A DNA stretch of 64,000 nucleotides from Clostridiaceae bacterium (GCA_012841015.1 DUVN01000010.1:62001-126000); one strand, 5' to 3'; numbered from the stretch's first letter, positions 27,521 to 37,071 are shown. The notes: generated by a model from the sequence alone, not told the origin. Translations and numbers: made by a program.

Positions 27521-29262
27521 GCTTCCTCCTTAGAAATTGCGTCGAATGGACAGACCTGCATACAGACAGTACAGCCTACGCAGAGATTCGGATCAATCGT
27601 CGCTTTACCATCTTTGAAGAAAACAGCGGGGCAGCCGACCGCGAGACAACGACGGCAGCTCTTGCATTTGTCGCGATCGACGACGCAGAGCGCACGTTCA
27701 TGCTTGATGCGTTTAATTAGGACGCAAGGGCGTCTTACAATAATGGCACATGGTTCCTTGCAGACGATCGCTTCATCAATTGTTCTGTTCATGGCATCAA
27801 GATCTTGTGGGTCGACATTGAAAATCTTTTTGTATCCGACGGCACGGAAGATCGCTTCCATCGACACGATGTCGGCAATTTCGCCCATGAGCGTATAGCC
27901 TGTTCCGGGGTTGTCTTGCTGTCCTGTCATGCTTGTGATGGTGTTGTCGAGAACGACTGGGATGACATTCCCTTTGTTATATAGAATCTCGATCGCGCCC
28001 GTGATACCGCTGTGGAAGAAGGTTGAGTCGCCAAGTACGCCGAAGATTGTCTTCTTCTCACCGAACTGTTCAAAGGCCTTTGCCATCCCCATCGCAAGTG
28101 TAAATCCGGCACCCATACAAATACACGAATCAAGAGCCGACAGTGGCGGCGAGCCGCCGAGCGTGTAACAGCCGATGTCGCCGGCGATGATCACATTTTT
28201 GCGTTTTGAAAGTGTATAAAAGAAACCGCGGTGCGGGCATCCGGGACAAAGGACGGGAGGCCGGGGAATTGCTTGCGCATTGACCTCGTGTGATGCAATT
28301 TCCTCCCCTGTGAGTGCCTCGCGCAACAGTGTAGGGTTCAGCTCGTACATGAGCGGCACGACGTCTTTACCGATGCAGTTGATGCCGGCTGCCCTAATCT
28401 GCTCTTCCATGAACGGGTCGAGTTCTTCAATCACGTAGAGTGTCTCGACACTCTCGGCAAAGCCGCGGATCATGTTCATCGGAAGAGGGTGCGTAAAGCC
28501 GAGTTTTAAAAACGATGTGTCTTCCGGAAAAACTTCTTTGGCGATGAGCATCGCTCCCCCGGCACTGATGACGCCGACCTTGTTGCCGCGTTTTTCGATG
28601 ACGTTAAACGGCGAGGTCTCGGAATATTGAGCGAGACCTTTCAGTTTTTCCTCTAACTCAACACGGTGCACCATTGCGTTCGCTGGTGCCGCAATGAATT
28701 TTCTCGGGTTGCGACTATAAGGAAATGGTTCGAGATTCAGAGGCTCGCTGTATTCTACGAGGCTTCGCGAATGGCTGACACGCGTTGTCATGCGGAACAG
28801 AACGGGGATATCGAAGCGCTCGGAGACATCAAATGCTTCGCGCAACATGTCGATACACTCCTGGCTATCGGATGGTTCAAACATCGGGACTTTTGCCGCT
28901 CTTGCGTAATGACGGTTGTCCTGCTCGTTTTGTGATGAATGCATACTTGGATCATCAGCGGAGATAATGACAAATCCGCGACCGACACCGTTATAGGCTG
29001 CTGTAAACAATGGATCAGCTGCGACATTAAGCCCAACGTGTTTCATCGCCGCAACGGCACGCACGCCCGCGATTGAGGCACCGTAGGCAACTTCCGTTGC
29101 CACTTTCTCATTTGGAGCCCACTCATGGTAGATTCGTTCATACTTGTGGAGATTTTCAAAGATTTCTGTGCTCGGTGTTCCGGGATAGGCGCTGCCAACA
29201 CGTACATCGGCTTCATACAGACCGCGTGCTACGGCTTCATTACCCGACATAAAATATTTCAT
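27517..29262 (-). CDS. iorA: Indolepyruvate:ferredoxin oxidoreductase alpha subunit
   Basis: A 581-residue thiamine-diphosphate enzyme. The ThDP motif is GDSTFFHSGI with a downstream NTITSMTGQQDNPG, the core has CPGCPHRGFFYTL, and the C-terminus carries two [4Fe-4S] clusters (CKSCRRCLAVGCP and CVGCTVCMQVCPF). It is oxygen-sensitive in known relatives, consistent with an anaerobe. First gene of the iorA-iorB-aminotransferase operon. Confidence 0.95.
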   Translation of the reverse strand: MKYFMSGNEAVARGLYEADVRVGSAYPGTPSTEIFENLHKYERIYHEWAPNEKVATEVAYGASIAGVRAVAAMKHVGLNVAADPLFTAAYNGVGRGFVIISADDPSMHSSQNEQDNRHYARAAKVPMFEPSDSQECIDMLREAFDVSERFDIPVLFRMTTRVSHSRSLVEYSEPLNLEPFPYSRNPRKFIAAPANAMVHRVELEEKLKGLAQYSETSPFNVIEKRGNKVGVISAGGAMLIAKEVFPEDTSFLKLGFTHPLPMNMIRGFAESVETLYVIEELDPFMEEQIRAAGINCIGKDVVPLMYELNPTLLREALTGEEIASHEVNAQAIPRPPVLCPGCPHRGFFYTLSKRKNVIIAGDIGCYTLGGSPPLSALDSCICMGAGFTLAMGMAKAFEQFGEKKTIFGVLGDSTFFHSGITGAIEILYNKGNVIPVVLDNTITSMTGQQDNPGTGYTLMGEIADIVSMEAIFRAVGYKKIFNVDPQDLDAMNRTIDEAIVCKEPCAIIVRRPCVLIKRIKHERALCVVDRDKCKSCRRCLAVGCPAVFFKDGKATIDPNLCVGCTVCMQVCPFDAISKEEA

Positions 29263-29319
29263 GACATGTCCTCGTTATTACTTCGACGAGCTTGCAAGTG
29301 TCCGTCTATGATTCACTTA

Positions 29320-29349
29320 ATTCTAACAAGATATGTATTTTAAATGCAA
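29320..29349 (-). promoter_or_regulatory. Promoter of the iorA operon
   Basis: On the minus strand, TTGCAT (29344-29349) and TAGAAT (29320-29325) are 18 bp apart, about 58 bp before the iorA ATG. Good match to a vegetative promoter. Confidence 0.5.
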
Positions 29350-29360
29350 TTGTGAGAGAT

Positions 29361-30653
29361 TCACTCAGGTTCAGACGTGACGGTGGAATTTATTGACTCA
29401 TAATGTACAGATCGGGTGTACTCGCGATCAAGAGTAATCCAGAGAATGATGTTTTCGTTGTGATCATACATTCTTTTATGGATGAGATCAAATATTTCCG
29501 TGTCGCTCAAATCACAGGGGCCTCTTTCATGAATATCGAAAGAAGCGACAAGTTTTCCATCTTCCGTATGAAACAAGTGAAAACTGTGAATATCAAAACC
29601 GTGATCGATTGAACCCGTCACTTCTTCAAGCTGTGTCAGAACTTCCTTATACGTTTCATCTTGGATGTTGGCCGGGTCAGCACGGACGAGCAGCTCAATA
29701 TCGAGATCACGTTTGAGCTTGCGCTCGATGCGGTCGACGATGAGATGTGCTTCAAGGAAGCTTTCGCGGCTGTCGAGGTCGACATGGGCAGTTGCATGTA
29801 TGCGGCCGGGACCGTAGTTGTGCACGATCAGATCATGGACGCCGAGAATGCGGCGATCAGTCTCCATGATGCGCTCGATGATCGTATCAGTTAGCTCGAC
29901 AGGCGGTTTGGAACCGATGAGGAGTGTCACCATCTCGCGGATGATGCCGATCGCAGACCAAGCGATGAGGAAACTCACAAGTAATCCCGCAGGTCCATCA
30001 ATATTAAAGCCCCATATAGCATACGCAGCCGTCGAAGCCAGCACGCCGCTCGTTGCCCACACATCAGCAAGGCTATCTTGAGCCGCAGAAAGTAAAACAG
30101 TCGAGATGATTTTCCTGCCGCGAAAACGGTAAAAGAAATACTGGAAGAGCTTTATTCCTATTGACGCAAAGAGAGCCACGAGCGTCCATATATCTGTTTC
30201 CAACGGTTGTGGCGTGATTGTACGTAGAATCGACTGGTAACCGAGTTGTACAGCGACGATGAGCATGCCAATCGCGATTACCGACGACGCGATATACTCG
30301 AAACGCGCATGACCGAAGGGGTGCTCCTTGTCGGCAGGTTTTGACGCCATAGAAAGGGAGATGATCGACACGATGGAGCTGAGGGAGTCGGACAAATTAT
30401 TCCAGCCGTCCGCCATAATCGCAATACTGCCGGAGATGGCGCCAATAAATATTTTGAGCGCGGCAAGGAGTATATTCATGAACATGCCGATTATGGCCGC
30501 CTTCACGTTTTCTCTTTGGCGATTTTGAGAAGGGGAGAGAACAAAATCATGCCCGCTTTCTTCCGCTATTTGTTTAACCGTAATCTTTTCTTTGTTCATC
30601 ACCTGATTTCCGTACTGTTTTCGTGTGTCCTCTTGTGATTTAGTATGATACAT
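29361..30653 (-). CDS. Cation diffusion facilitator family transporter
   Basis: About 430 residues with five to six membrane helices. The CDF metal sites are recognisable in IMADGWNNLSDS (helix II) and SAAQDSLADVWATS (helix V). A cytoplasmic domain follows (VHDLIVHNYGPGRIHATAHVD), and the C-terminal extension is longer than in a minimal CDF protein. It should export Zn, Mn or Fe in exchange for protons. The start is uncertain: ATG 30653 follows a TATAAT box, ATG 30599 would give 412 residues, and neither has a clear ribosome site. Confidence 0.88.
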   Translation of the reverse strand: MYHTKSQEDTRKQYGNQVMNKEKITVKQIAEESGHDFVLSPSQNRQRENVKAAIIGMFMNILLAALKIFIGAISGSIAIMADGWNNLSDSLSSIVSIISLSMASKPADKEHPFGHARFEYIASSVIAIGMLIVAVQLGYQSILRTITPQPLETDIWTLVALFASIGIKLFQYFFYRFRGRKIISTVLLSAAQDSLADVWATSGVLASTAAYAIWGFNIDGPAGLLVSFLIAWSAIGIIREMVTLLIGSKPPVELTDTIIERIMETDRRILGVHDLIVHNYGPGRIHATAHVDLDSRESFLEAHLIVDRIERKLKRDLDIELLVRADPANIQDETYKEVLTQLEEVTGSIDHGFDIHSFHLFHTEDGKLVASFDIHERGPCDLSDTEIFDLIHKRMYDHNENIILWITLDREYTRSVHYESINSTVTSEPE

Positions 30654-30773
30654 GTCGCTCAATAGGGTGATCCATATTATACATACTTGAGCCGTGCGAG
30701 GGGACGGCAATTATTTGAAACGATTTGTATATGTGATTCTGAACTTCGCCTCTTAAGCTCTGCAAGAGCATCT

Positions 30774-31604
30774 TTACCATTTTTCCAATACTTGTGCAAC
30801 CGGTTCGAGCCAATCTCCCTCAAAGAACTCGATCTCACCCTTATCACACGCGATTGAGATATTCGGGTCAATAGGGATTTTTGCAAGAACCTTCAGGTTG
30901 TGTTGATCAGCGATGTCTTCGATGTGGCTATCACCAAATATCTTGTAATCTTTACCGTTATCGGGGCACTTGAAGTACGACATATTTTCCACGAGACCGA
31001 TAATCGGGATATCCATCATTTCGGCCATCTTGACAGCTTTTGTTACGATCATGGAGACTAGTTCCTGCGGTGATGTCACAACAATGATCCCATCAACAGC
31101 GATGGACTGGAAAACAGTAAGAGGAACATCGCCAGTACCAGGCGGCAAATCGATGAACAAAAACTCCACGTTATTCCAGATAACTTCAGTCCAAAATTGC
31201 TTTACGACACTCGCAACGATCGGACCCCTCCAGATAACGGGATCGGTGTCGTTTTCTAAAAGCAGGTTGACAGACATGATATCTATACCAGTCTTAGTTC
31301 TAACGGGCAAAAGTCCATATTCATCACCGAAAGCTTTTCGTTTGAGACCAAAAGCTTTCGGTATGGAAGGCCCTGTAATGTCTGCATCGAGAATTGCTGT
31401 ATGGTAGCCCATTCTGTTCATGGTTACCGCGAGCATCGAAGCCACGAGAGACTTTCCGACACCACCTTTCCCACTGATGATACCGATGACTCGATCAACG
31501 TTGCTCATCTCGTGTAGTTGTTCGGTGAAATCTTCTTGTTGTTCTTGTCGATCTGCGCAGTTTTCCGAGCAGCTGCTGCAGTTTTGGTCGCAATGATCGC
31601 TCAT
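30774..31604 (-). CDS. Mrp/NBP35-family P-loop ATPase
   Basis: A 276-residue protein with the deviant Walker A SGKGGVGKS at about residue 44 and FIDLPPGTGD. An N-terminal cysteine tail (CDQNCSSCSENC) is as seen in iron-sulfur carrier ATPases. It probably binds and transfers Fe-S clusters. AAAGGAG precedes the ATG. It lies downstream of an MBL gene and a DUF5320-like gene; this combination recurs in anaerobes near NifX/NifB-like proteins, which are absent here. Confidence 0.9.
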   Translation of the reverse strand: MSDHCDQNCSSCSENCADRQEQQEDFTEQLHEMSNVDRVIGIISGKGGVGKSLVASMLAVTMNRMGYHTAILDADITGPSIPKAFGLKRKAFGDEYGLLPVRTKTGIDIMSVNLLLENDTDPVIWRGPIVASVVKQFWTEVIWNNVEFLFIDLPPGTGDVPLTVFQSIAVDGIIVVTSPQELVSMIVTKAVKMAEMMDIPIIGLVENMSYFKCPDNGKDYKIFGDSHIEDIADQHNLKVLAKIPIDPNISIACDKGEIEFFEGDWLEPVAQVLEKW

Positions 31605-31619
31605 ACATCGCTCCTTTAG

Positions 31620-32441
31620 TTATATTATTATTTCTCTTCCTGTTGAAGCGTAATCAATTTGATCGCCCATCACAGCTTTCAGCCTTTTGTAAGGCTCTAT
31701 TCCTGTGCAATGACAAGTGTAAAACATCGCTTCTGTGCTTATAAGGTATCGGGCAATTCGGTCGATCGTTTCAGGATCCTCATGGTCGCCAGAACTTCGT
31801 GAGAGATGGAAGCCGCCGATGACATAATCGGGCATCCTGCCCTTGATCGAATGAAAATGCTCGATAATATTGATGATCCCGTTATGGGCGCAGCCCGTTA
31901 GCAACAAAATCTTCCCGTCTTCTTCCACGATGAGATTCTGTTCGTGTGCGAAGGTGTCATCGATTATTCTACCCTCATGTTCCTTGAGCAGGCCCCTGTT
32001 TGATGTTGGGGGTCGTTCTTTTTGAATGACATTCGAGAATAGTTGGATCCCGCTACTGATAAAGAAGCGGTCTGATGTGAGTATAATTCGCTCATTATGC
32101 TTCAGTTCCTCGTCAAGACCGATATACTCCAATGTGTCGTCCGATCGAGATGCATAATATTTCTCAAAAGCGAGTCGATGTAAAAAAACTTCAGCCTTTG
32201 TGTTTTCTTTCAAAAATGTTTTCAGCCCTCCTCCGTGGTCATAATGTCCGTGGGAGATTACAAGAAAATCGACTTCAGCAACATTGACACCGAGCTTTCC
32301 AGCGTTTTGCAGGAAAAACTCACTTTCGCCTACGTCAAATAACAGTTTGTGCTTCTTCGTTTCAATGTACAGACTAAGCGCGTGCTCGCAGCGAAGGTCT
32401 TCTGATATTGTCGTATTTTCCACCAGCGTTTTGATCAACAT
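31620..32441 (-). CDS. Metallo-beta-lactamase fold hydrolase
   Basis: A 273-residue protein with the metal motif SHGHYDHGGG, a later histidine in LTGCAHNGI and FYTCHCTGIEPY near the end. This matches the MBL branch that includes ribofuranosylaminobenzene-phosphate-synthase-like proteins. I prefer ATG 32441, with AAAGGTGG about 10 bp upstream; the longer frame would begin at GTG 32456 inside that site. The substrate is unknown. Confidence 0.85.
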   Translation of the reverse strand: MLIKTLVENTTISEDLRCEHALSLYIETKKHKLLFDVGESEFFLQNAGKLGVNVAEVDFLVISHGHYDHGGGLKTFLKENTKAEVFLHRLAFEKYYASRSDDTLEYIGLDEELKHNERIILTSDRFFISSGIQLFSNVIQKERPPTSNRGLLKEHEGRIIDDTFAHEQNLIVEEDGKILLLTGCAHNGIINIIEHFHSIKGRMPDYVIGGFHLSRSSGDHEDPETIDRIARYLISTEAMFYTCHCTGIEPYKRLKAVMGDQIDYASTGREIII

Positions 32442-32552
32442 GATTTTAGCTTCCACCTTTTAATGTGATATAGTGACACGGTCTATCAACGGTTCCCCGT
32501 CGACAAGCTATCCGATGTAATCATTATAATTCATCACGTCATCTTAATATGA

Positions 32553-32573
32553 AATAACCGGAGCGTCCTCCGG
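32553..32573 (-). terminator. Terminator after the DUF5320-like gene
   Basis: On the minus strand CCGGAG and CTCCGG form a 6-bp hairpin with a 4-base loop (32558-32573), followed by TTATTTCAT. It may end some transcripts before the MBL gene. Confidence 0.5.
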
Positions 32574-32605
32574 CTATTCTTGAAACCGACTCAAAGGTCC
32601 TCGAG

Positions 32606-32686
32606 TTACATTTCAAGCGCTTCAAAGCGATAGGCAATAAGCTCATATGCTTCATACGCTTGTTGAGTAGCTCTTTTTGTGATCAT
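32606..32686 (-). CDS. Small coupled ORF of 26 residues
   Basis: ATG overlaps the stop of the upstream gene in an ATGA arrangement. The peptide MITKRATQQAYEAYELIAYR... is helical-looking and ends LEM. It is unlike the Gly/Arg-rich protein before it. It could be a real microprotein, or the shifted C-terminal helix of the DUF5320-like protein. Confidence 0.4.
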   Translation of the reverse strand: MITKRATQQAYEAYELIAYRFEALEM

Positions 32687-32895
32687 GATGAATCTCGGTT
32701 TATTCCGAATCCGCGACCGAAACCTCTACCGGCACCGCGACCGAAGCCACGACCGAAACGGCGTCCGCGACCGCGCCCTCGTCCCGGTGCAAGACCTGCT
32801 CCACGCTCTACTGCATCATTACCGGCACAAGGTCCTAGACCTCTTCCAGTCATTGAACCTGCGCCCATCGGGCCTGTTTTATCTCTTCTTGGCAT
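32683..32895 (-). CDS. Gly/Arg-rich DUF5320-like protein
   Basis: A 70-residue protein starting MPRRDKTGPMGAGSMTGRGLGPCAG, then RG/RGF repeats to the end. The opening is typical of DUF5320 proteins found beside iron-sulfur or NifX-like genes in anaerobes. AAGGAGG precedes the ATG. Normal DUF5320 proteins carry a C-terminal helix that is missing here. A helical 26-residue ORF overlaps its stop, so a frameshift is possible. Confidence 0.75.
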   Translation of the reverse strand: MPRRDKTGPMGAGSMTGRGLGPCAGNDAVERGAGLAPGRGRGRGRRFGRGFGRGAGRGFGRGFGINRDSS

Positions 32896-32920
32896 GCTGT
32901 TTACCTCCTTCTTTTAGTTA

Positions 32921-32970
32921 ATGGCATATGCCATCTATTGTTATTATACGCAGTTTTCGGCATATGTCAA
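32921..32970 (-). promoter_or_regulatory. Promoter with GGCATATGCC palindromes
   Basis: On the minus strand TTGACA (32965-32970), a 16-bp spacer and TATAAT (32943-32948) form a near-consensus promoter. The perfect 14-bp palindrome ATGGCATATGCCAT is at 32921-32934 downstream of it. A second copy, GGCATATGTC, overlaps the -35 (32959-32968), 36 bp away centre to centre. This looks like a repressor-controlled operator pair. Confidence 0.7.
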
Positions 32971-33086
32971 TAACTCTTTGTAACATTTGATCGCAGTTTT
33001 CTTCTAGGAGACCATTTCATTCCGCCAAAAGTGGTCGTTGCAGTTTGCTTAAGAAAAAACACCGTAACACTCCTTGGTGCTTTACA

Positions 33087-34517
33087 ATGGTGGCAATGGA
33101 CACTTTGTTTCGAATTTTGATACGCGATGTAAACGAGCGAGGACAAGGCGTGGGCACCGTGATCCACGAGGGTCACGACGACTCTGTCGATGCGAGCGAT
33201 CCGAACGATGGGAAAGTCTGTTTTGTGAACGGTGCGCTTCCTGCTGAAGTTGTTACCGCAAAGCTTCTCGATGACAAGCGACATTATCGGGTACTTGATT
33301 TGGTCGATATTGAGCTGCCGAGCCCTGATCGTATACTTCCTGATTGTGCGTACTATCCGGAGTGCGGGAGTTGCCAATTGCGTCATCTTCATTACGATGC
33401 GGAACTTCGGCTAAAGGAGAGCCGGGTGCGTCATTTTCTCTCAAAGCTCCAAGGTGTCCATTCCTCAAAGTTCCTGCCAATCATTGGCATGGGGGATACG
33501 CAATATTATCGGGGCAAGAGTATTTTCCCGTTCTCCCATGAGGATGGAGTCGTCACCCTCGGCCAGTATCGCCGAGGGACGAATGATTTGATCGACATTC
33601 GCCACTGTCTCGTCCAGAGCGAGGTCTCGCTCGCCCTTGTCAATGGTGTTCGTCAACTTGCTAACAGGGATAAAGTGACGGCTTATGACCGAACGACACG
33701 ACAAGGTGCCCTGCGCCATCTCGTCGTTCGGACAAGCTTTTCTTCTCGCCACGTCATGCTGATTTTTGTCGTCAATGACCCTTCGGTCAGAGAGCCGATT
33801 TTGTCTTGGGTGCCGGCTCTTGAGGATGCAGCACTGGATGCGGGGTATACGCTTAATAGCGTGTGGATGAATCTCCAAAAATCGCGCGGCAACAGGATTA
33901 TGTCAGACGATTATCGGCACCTATGCGGTGAAGAGACGATTGAGGAAGGGATCAACGGGATCCGTTACAAACTATCGCCCGATAGTTTCTTTCAAGTCAA
34001 CCCACAACAAACGGGGAAGCTCTTTTCTGAAGTCATAAAGGCGGCGAACATCAAGCCGGGCGAACGCGTTCTCGATCTTTATTGTGGCGTAGGTGCCATC
34101 GCTCTCCAGCTTGCACGCTATGCGCAAGGCACCGGTGAGGTGATCGGTGTCGAGATTGTCGAAGCGGCCATCGATAATGCGCGCGACAATGCTAAGTTAA
34201 ATGGCATCGACAACGTTCGCTTCATCAAGGCAGACGCCTCCACGTGGCTTCGTGAACAAAAGGATACCTTGACGATCGATGTCATCGTCGTAGACCCTCC
34301 GCGAAAAGGGCTAGATCCTACCGCTCTCGATGTCATTCGAGATGCTGATTGTGAACGGTTGATCTACGTCAGTTGCAATCCCGCGACACTTGCCCGCGAT
34401 CTTGCCCTGCTGAGCGACCGCTATCAAATCGTCACCATCCAACCTGTTGATATGTTTCCACGTACGATGCATGTTGAGACGATTGTTCATTTGACCAAGA
34501 AAAAAGTGATGTTGTAA
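33087..34517 (+). CDS. 23S rRNA (uracil-C5)-methyltransferase, RlmD/RlmCD type
   Basis: About 476 residues. An N-terminal TRAM-like domain is followed by an Fe-S cysteine set CAYYPECGSCQ and a later cysteine in RHCLVQ. The SAM motif is VLDLYCGVGAI and the catalytic cysteine is in YVSCNPATLARDL. It methylates a specific uridine of 23S rRNA by family. ATG 33087 or 33096 is the likely start; the reading frame is open upstream to a TTG. Confidence 0.9.
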   Translation: MVAMDTLFRILIRDVNERGQGVGTVIHEGHDDSVDASDPNDGKVCFVNGALPAEVVTAKLLDDKRHYRVLDLVDIELPSPDRILPDCAYYPECGSCQLRHLHYDAELRLKESRVRHFLSKLQGVHSSKFLPIIGMGDTQYYRGKSIFPFSHEDGVVTLGQYRRGTNDLIDIRHCLVQSEVSLALVNGVRQLANRDKVTAYDRTTRQGALRHLVVRTSFSSRHVMLIFVVNDPSVREPILSWVPALEDAALDAGYTLNSVWMNLQKSRGNRIMSDDYRHLCGEETIEEGINGIRYKLSPDSFFQVNPQQTGKLFSEVIKAANIKPGERVLDLYCGVGAIALQLARYAQGTGEVIGVEIVEAAIDNARDNAKLNGIDNVRFIKADASTWLREQKDTLTIDVIVVDPPRKGLDPTALDVIRDADCERLIYVSCNPATLARDLALLSDRYQIVTIQPVDMFPRTMHVETIVHLTKKKVML

Positions 34518-34825
34518 TAAGGATTGATATCACAGACAAAGATATAGATTGCTTGAAAAAAGTTAAGATAACTAACCGTTAATAAGCGAAGAGTTTAGAG
34601 AGTATGTTTTAAGTAGAATTTATGTGCAGAGTTACAGAAGTTGATAGACATAAGCGAGTATTTGACGGAGCGTGCGGGTTTCGTGTCATCATTATAGCAA
34701 AGGCAGATAGTAACGATGATGGCTGGGTTTCAAGTCAAATACTAAAGAAATAAATAAAATTAATTAAGTGAATTAGATGAAAAGATATTTTTTGTCAAAA
34801 AAATTTTTATTATTGGAGGATGTAA
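34518..34825. other. AT-rich intergenic region with a relic ORF
   Basis: Mostly AT-rich. An ORF of 43 codons at 34622-34753 (MCRVTEVDRHKRVF...) has no good ribosome site and I do not recognise it; it may be a gene fragment. This marks the left edge of the AT-rich accessory region. Confidence 0.4.
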
Positions 34826-35509
34826 ATGATTGTAGCAATTGGTGGCGGAGAAGTATCCGAAAATGAAACTTATGACATAGATAAATTTATTGTTGAGTCA
34901 TCAAAAAAAGAAAAACCAAACTTCTTATTTATCCCTACAGCAAGTAAAGATGCTGAGACTTATATTCAAACACTTAATGATTTATATGAAAACTTAGGAT
35001 GTAAAACAGACACCTTATATTTGTGTAATACTGATGTAAATATTGGAGAAGTTAATGAGAAGATAGAATGTGCGGATATCATTTATGTAGGTGGTGGAAA
35101 CACTGCTTATATGATGGAAGTTTGGAGCAAGTATAGTGTAGACAAAGCATTAATCAATGCTTATAAAAGTGGCAAAATACTATCAGGATTAAGTGCAGGT
35201 TCTATATGCTGGTTTATCGCTGGACATAGTGATAGTGAGTTTATAGAAGATATTGAAAATCCAAAACATAAATGGGTTAAAGGTTTGGGCATCATTCCTT
35301 ATTTACATTGTCCTCATTATGATGAGCCTGAAAGAGCAGGCTTTGATGAGTTCTATTCTGGACAGATAACAGATGCGATTGCAATAGAAAATCAAGTAGC
35401 GATTGTTTGGGATAATTATGAATTTTATGTGATTAAATCTAATCCTATTAAAAATGCATATATGTTTTCTTGGAGTGATACTGGTTTGAACAAAAAAGTT
35501 TTATTATAA
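34826..35509 (+). CDS. Peptidase E family (S51) serine peptidase
   Basis: A 227-residue protein with the S51 nucleophile motif SGLSAGSICWF, the preceding YVGGGNTAYM and an LHCPHYDEPER segment. Relatives cleave Asp-X dipeptides; alternatively it may be a cyanophycinase-like homologue. TTGGAGG precedes the ATG. Codon use is very AT-rich compared with the core genes, suggesting transfer. Confidence 0.85.
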   Translation: MIVAIGGGEVSENETYDIDKFIVESSKKEKPNFLFIPTASKDAETYIQTLNDLYENLGCKTDTLYLCNTDVNIGEVNEKIECADIIYVGGGNTAYMMEVWSKYSVDKALINAYKSGKILSGLSAGSICWFIAGHSDSEFIEDIENPKHKWVKGLGIIPYLHCPHYDEPERAGFDEFYSGQITDAIAIENQVAIVWDNYEFYVIKSNPIKNAYMFSWSDTGLNKKVLL

Positions 35510-35539
35510 GACTTTTCACCCGGGGAGTATGTCAAAATA

Positions 35540-35902
35540 ATGCTAAAAGGGGGGGGGGAATACAGTAAGCAAAAGGGTTTCAGAGCTTTAAGCAAAGTGC
35601 GAAATTCGAAATTTGTTGTATTTCTTAGAGCTATTTTAAGATTAAAGACACCAATTTTGGCATCGGTGTCACAGATTGGCACCGATGATAAGGGTATTCA
35701 TTTGAACGAGGATTTATCTGATACTGAGAAAAAGCTAATCCTGGAGTTAATCAAAAATCCGAAATATACATATAAACAATTGGCATTGGAGATTGGTATT
35801 TCACGAAGAACAGTTTCACGGACTGTGGCATACCTCGTTGAAAAAAAATATATTGAAAGAATCGGCAATCACAAGTCCGGATTTTGGAAAATAATCCGTT
35901 GA
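35540..35902 (+). pseudogene. Winged-helix C-terminal relic of an AAA_4/AlbA_2-type regulator
   Basis: The 120-codon frame opens inside a 10-G run (35549-35558). Only its last 60 residues look conserved: LSDTEKKLILELI, LALEIGISRRTVSRTV and IERIGNHKSGFW, the winged helix that ends many divergent-AAA transcriptional regulators. The ATP-binding and AlbA parts are missing, so it is most likely a remnant. Whether it is translated is unknown. Confidence 0.6.
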
Positions 35903-36017
35903 TTATTTTATGAAGATGTACTGATAAATTAGAATTTATAGAGGTAATTATGGATATTAGTTTTTTGATTGATAACAGTACTAATGGCGAGCAGCATATC
36001 AATCAGGAGAAAAACCA

Positions 36018-37071
36018 TTGAACATAGAAGATATCAAAGTTCGTCAGCTGGCAAACCAACATTTGCTTAAACCGACCGATAAAATGACAGTTCTCCATGA
36101 TCTTTGCGGTGTTCAAGCGCAATTCTTGGCAAACGCTATTCATTCGCTGAAGATAAGGAGCTCGGATTATCAGGTGAACACGATCAATGATGGGCTCGTA
36201 AAGAACTGGACGATCAGAGGAACAGTTCACGTGTTTTCGGAAGATGATCTCCCCTTGTTCATTCATTGTAATAATGGGCAAGATTATTTGAGTAACGATT
36301 GGAGTGGACCTTCATTTTGGAATCAGCGAGATAAATGGGCACTCACGCCGGAGCGACAGGCGTTTTTTGTCAATGTGATTTTAGACGCGCTTAAATCTGT
36401 TGCGCTGACGAGAGAAGAATTAAAAGAGGTTTGTCGAGAAAATGGCATGACCGAATCGGAAGAAAGCAGCATGTTTGATCCGTGGGGTGGCGGCATTCGA
36501 GAAATGTGCGAACGTGGTTTTATAAACTACGTTGTCCAGGAGAAGAAAGCTTTTTGCCGCTCTCCCGCGTTCACGCCAATTCCGGAACGTGAAGCAAAGC
36601 TTGAAATGGCTCGTCGATATTTTACGCATATGGGCCCTTCAACGATTCGCGATGCCATGTACTATTTCCACACGACGGCCACACAAGTTCAGGAATGGCT
36701 TGCTCAATTACCGGTATTAACTGCGGAATGTGAAGGAAAAACTTATTATTATATCGACTTTGATCAGACATACGAACAAGGTATTCCCAAATGCCTGTTC
36801 CTTGCAGGATTTGACCAACTTCTTTTAGCTCACGACAAGAAGGAAAGCTTGTTTTTGCGCAATGAAAATTTGAGAGCCATTTTTAATCTTGCAGGAATTG
36901 TCATGCCTGCATTGATGATTGACGGTGAAGTGGTTGGGAAATGGAAAAAAGAAAAACAAAAAATTGTTGATTACAATGTTTAAAACAGTAACGCAGCAAG
37001 AGAAAAACACCATTGCTGATTGTGCGGATTCGTTATGGGACGATATTGCCTCAATCGTTTTTGACAAATAA
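36018..37071 (+). pseudogene. AlkZ/YcaQ-like winged-helix protein, frameshifted near the 3' end
   Basis: The main frame (TTG start behind AGGAG) gives 321 residues to a stop at 36983. It begins IEDIKVRQLANQHLL, has LCGVQAQFLANA (the QxQ-type core of the AlkZ family of crosslink-repair glycosylases) and IVMPALMIDGEVVGKWKK. One base shift in the A-run at about 36955-36962 lets it continue as LLITMFKTVTQQEKNTIA to a stop at 37071, which matches the expected C-terminus. So it is a recent frameshift or a sequencing error. Confidence 0.75.

Noticed and set aside
32660-32921. Plus-strand ORFs rich in Pro, Arg and Lys
   Set aside because: They mirror the Gly/Arg-rich minus-strand gene, which has a strong ribosome site and promoter.
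34622-34753. Small ORF of 43 codons as a gene
   Set aside because: No ribosome site and no recognisable sequence; it is kept only as a note on the intergenic region.
35950-36021. 23-codon ORF just before the AlkZ-like gene
   Set aside because: Too short to judge and it overlaps the start site of the next gene; it may be a chance frame.
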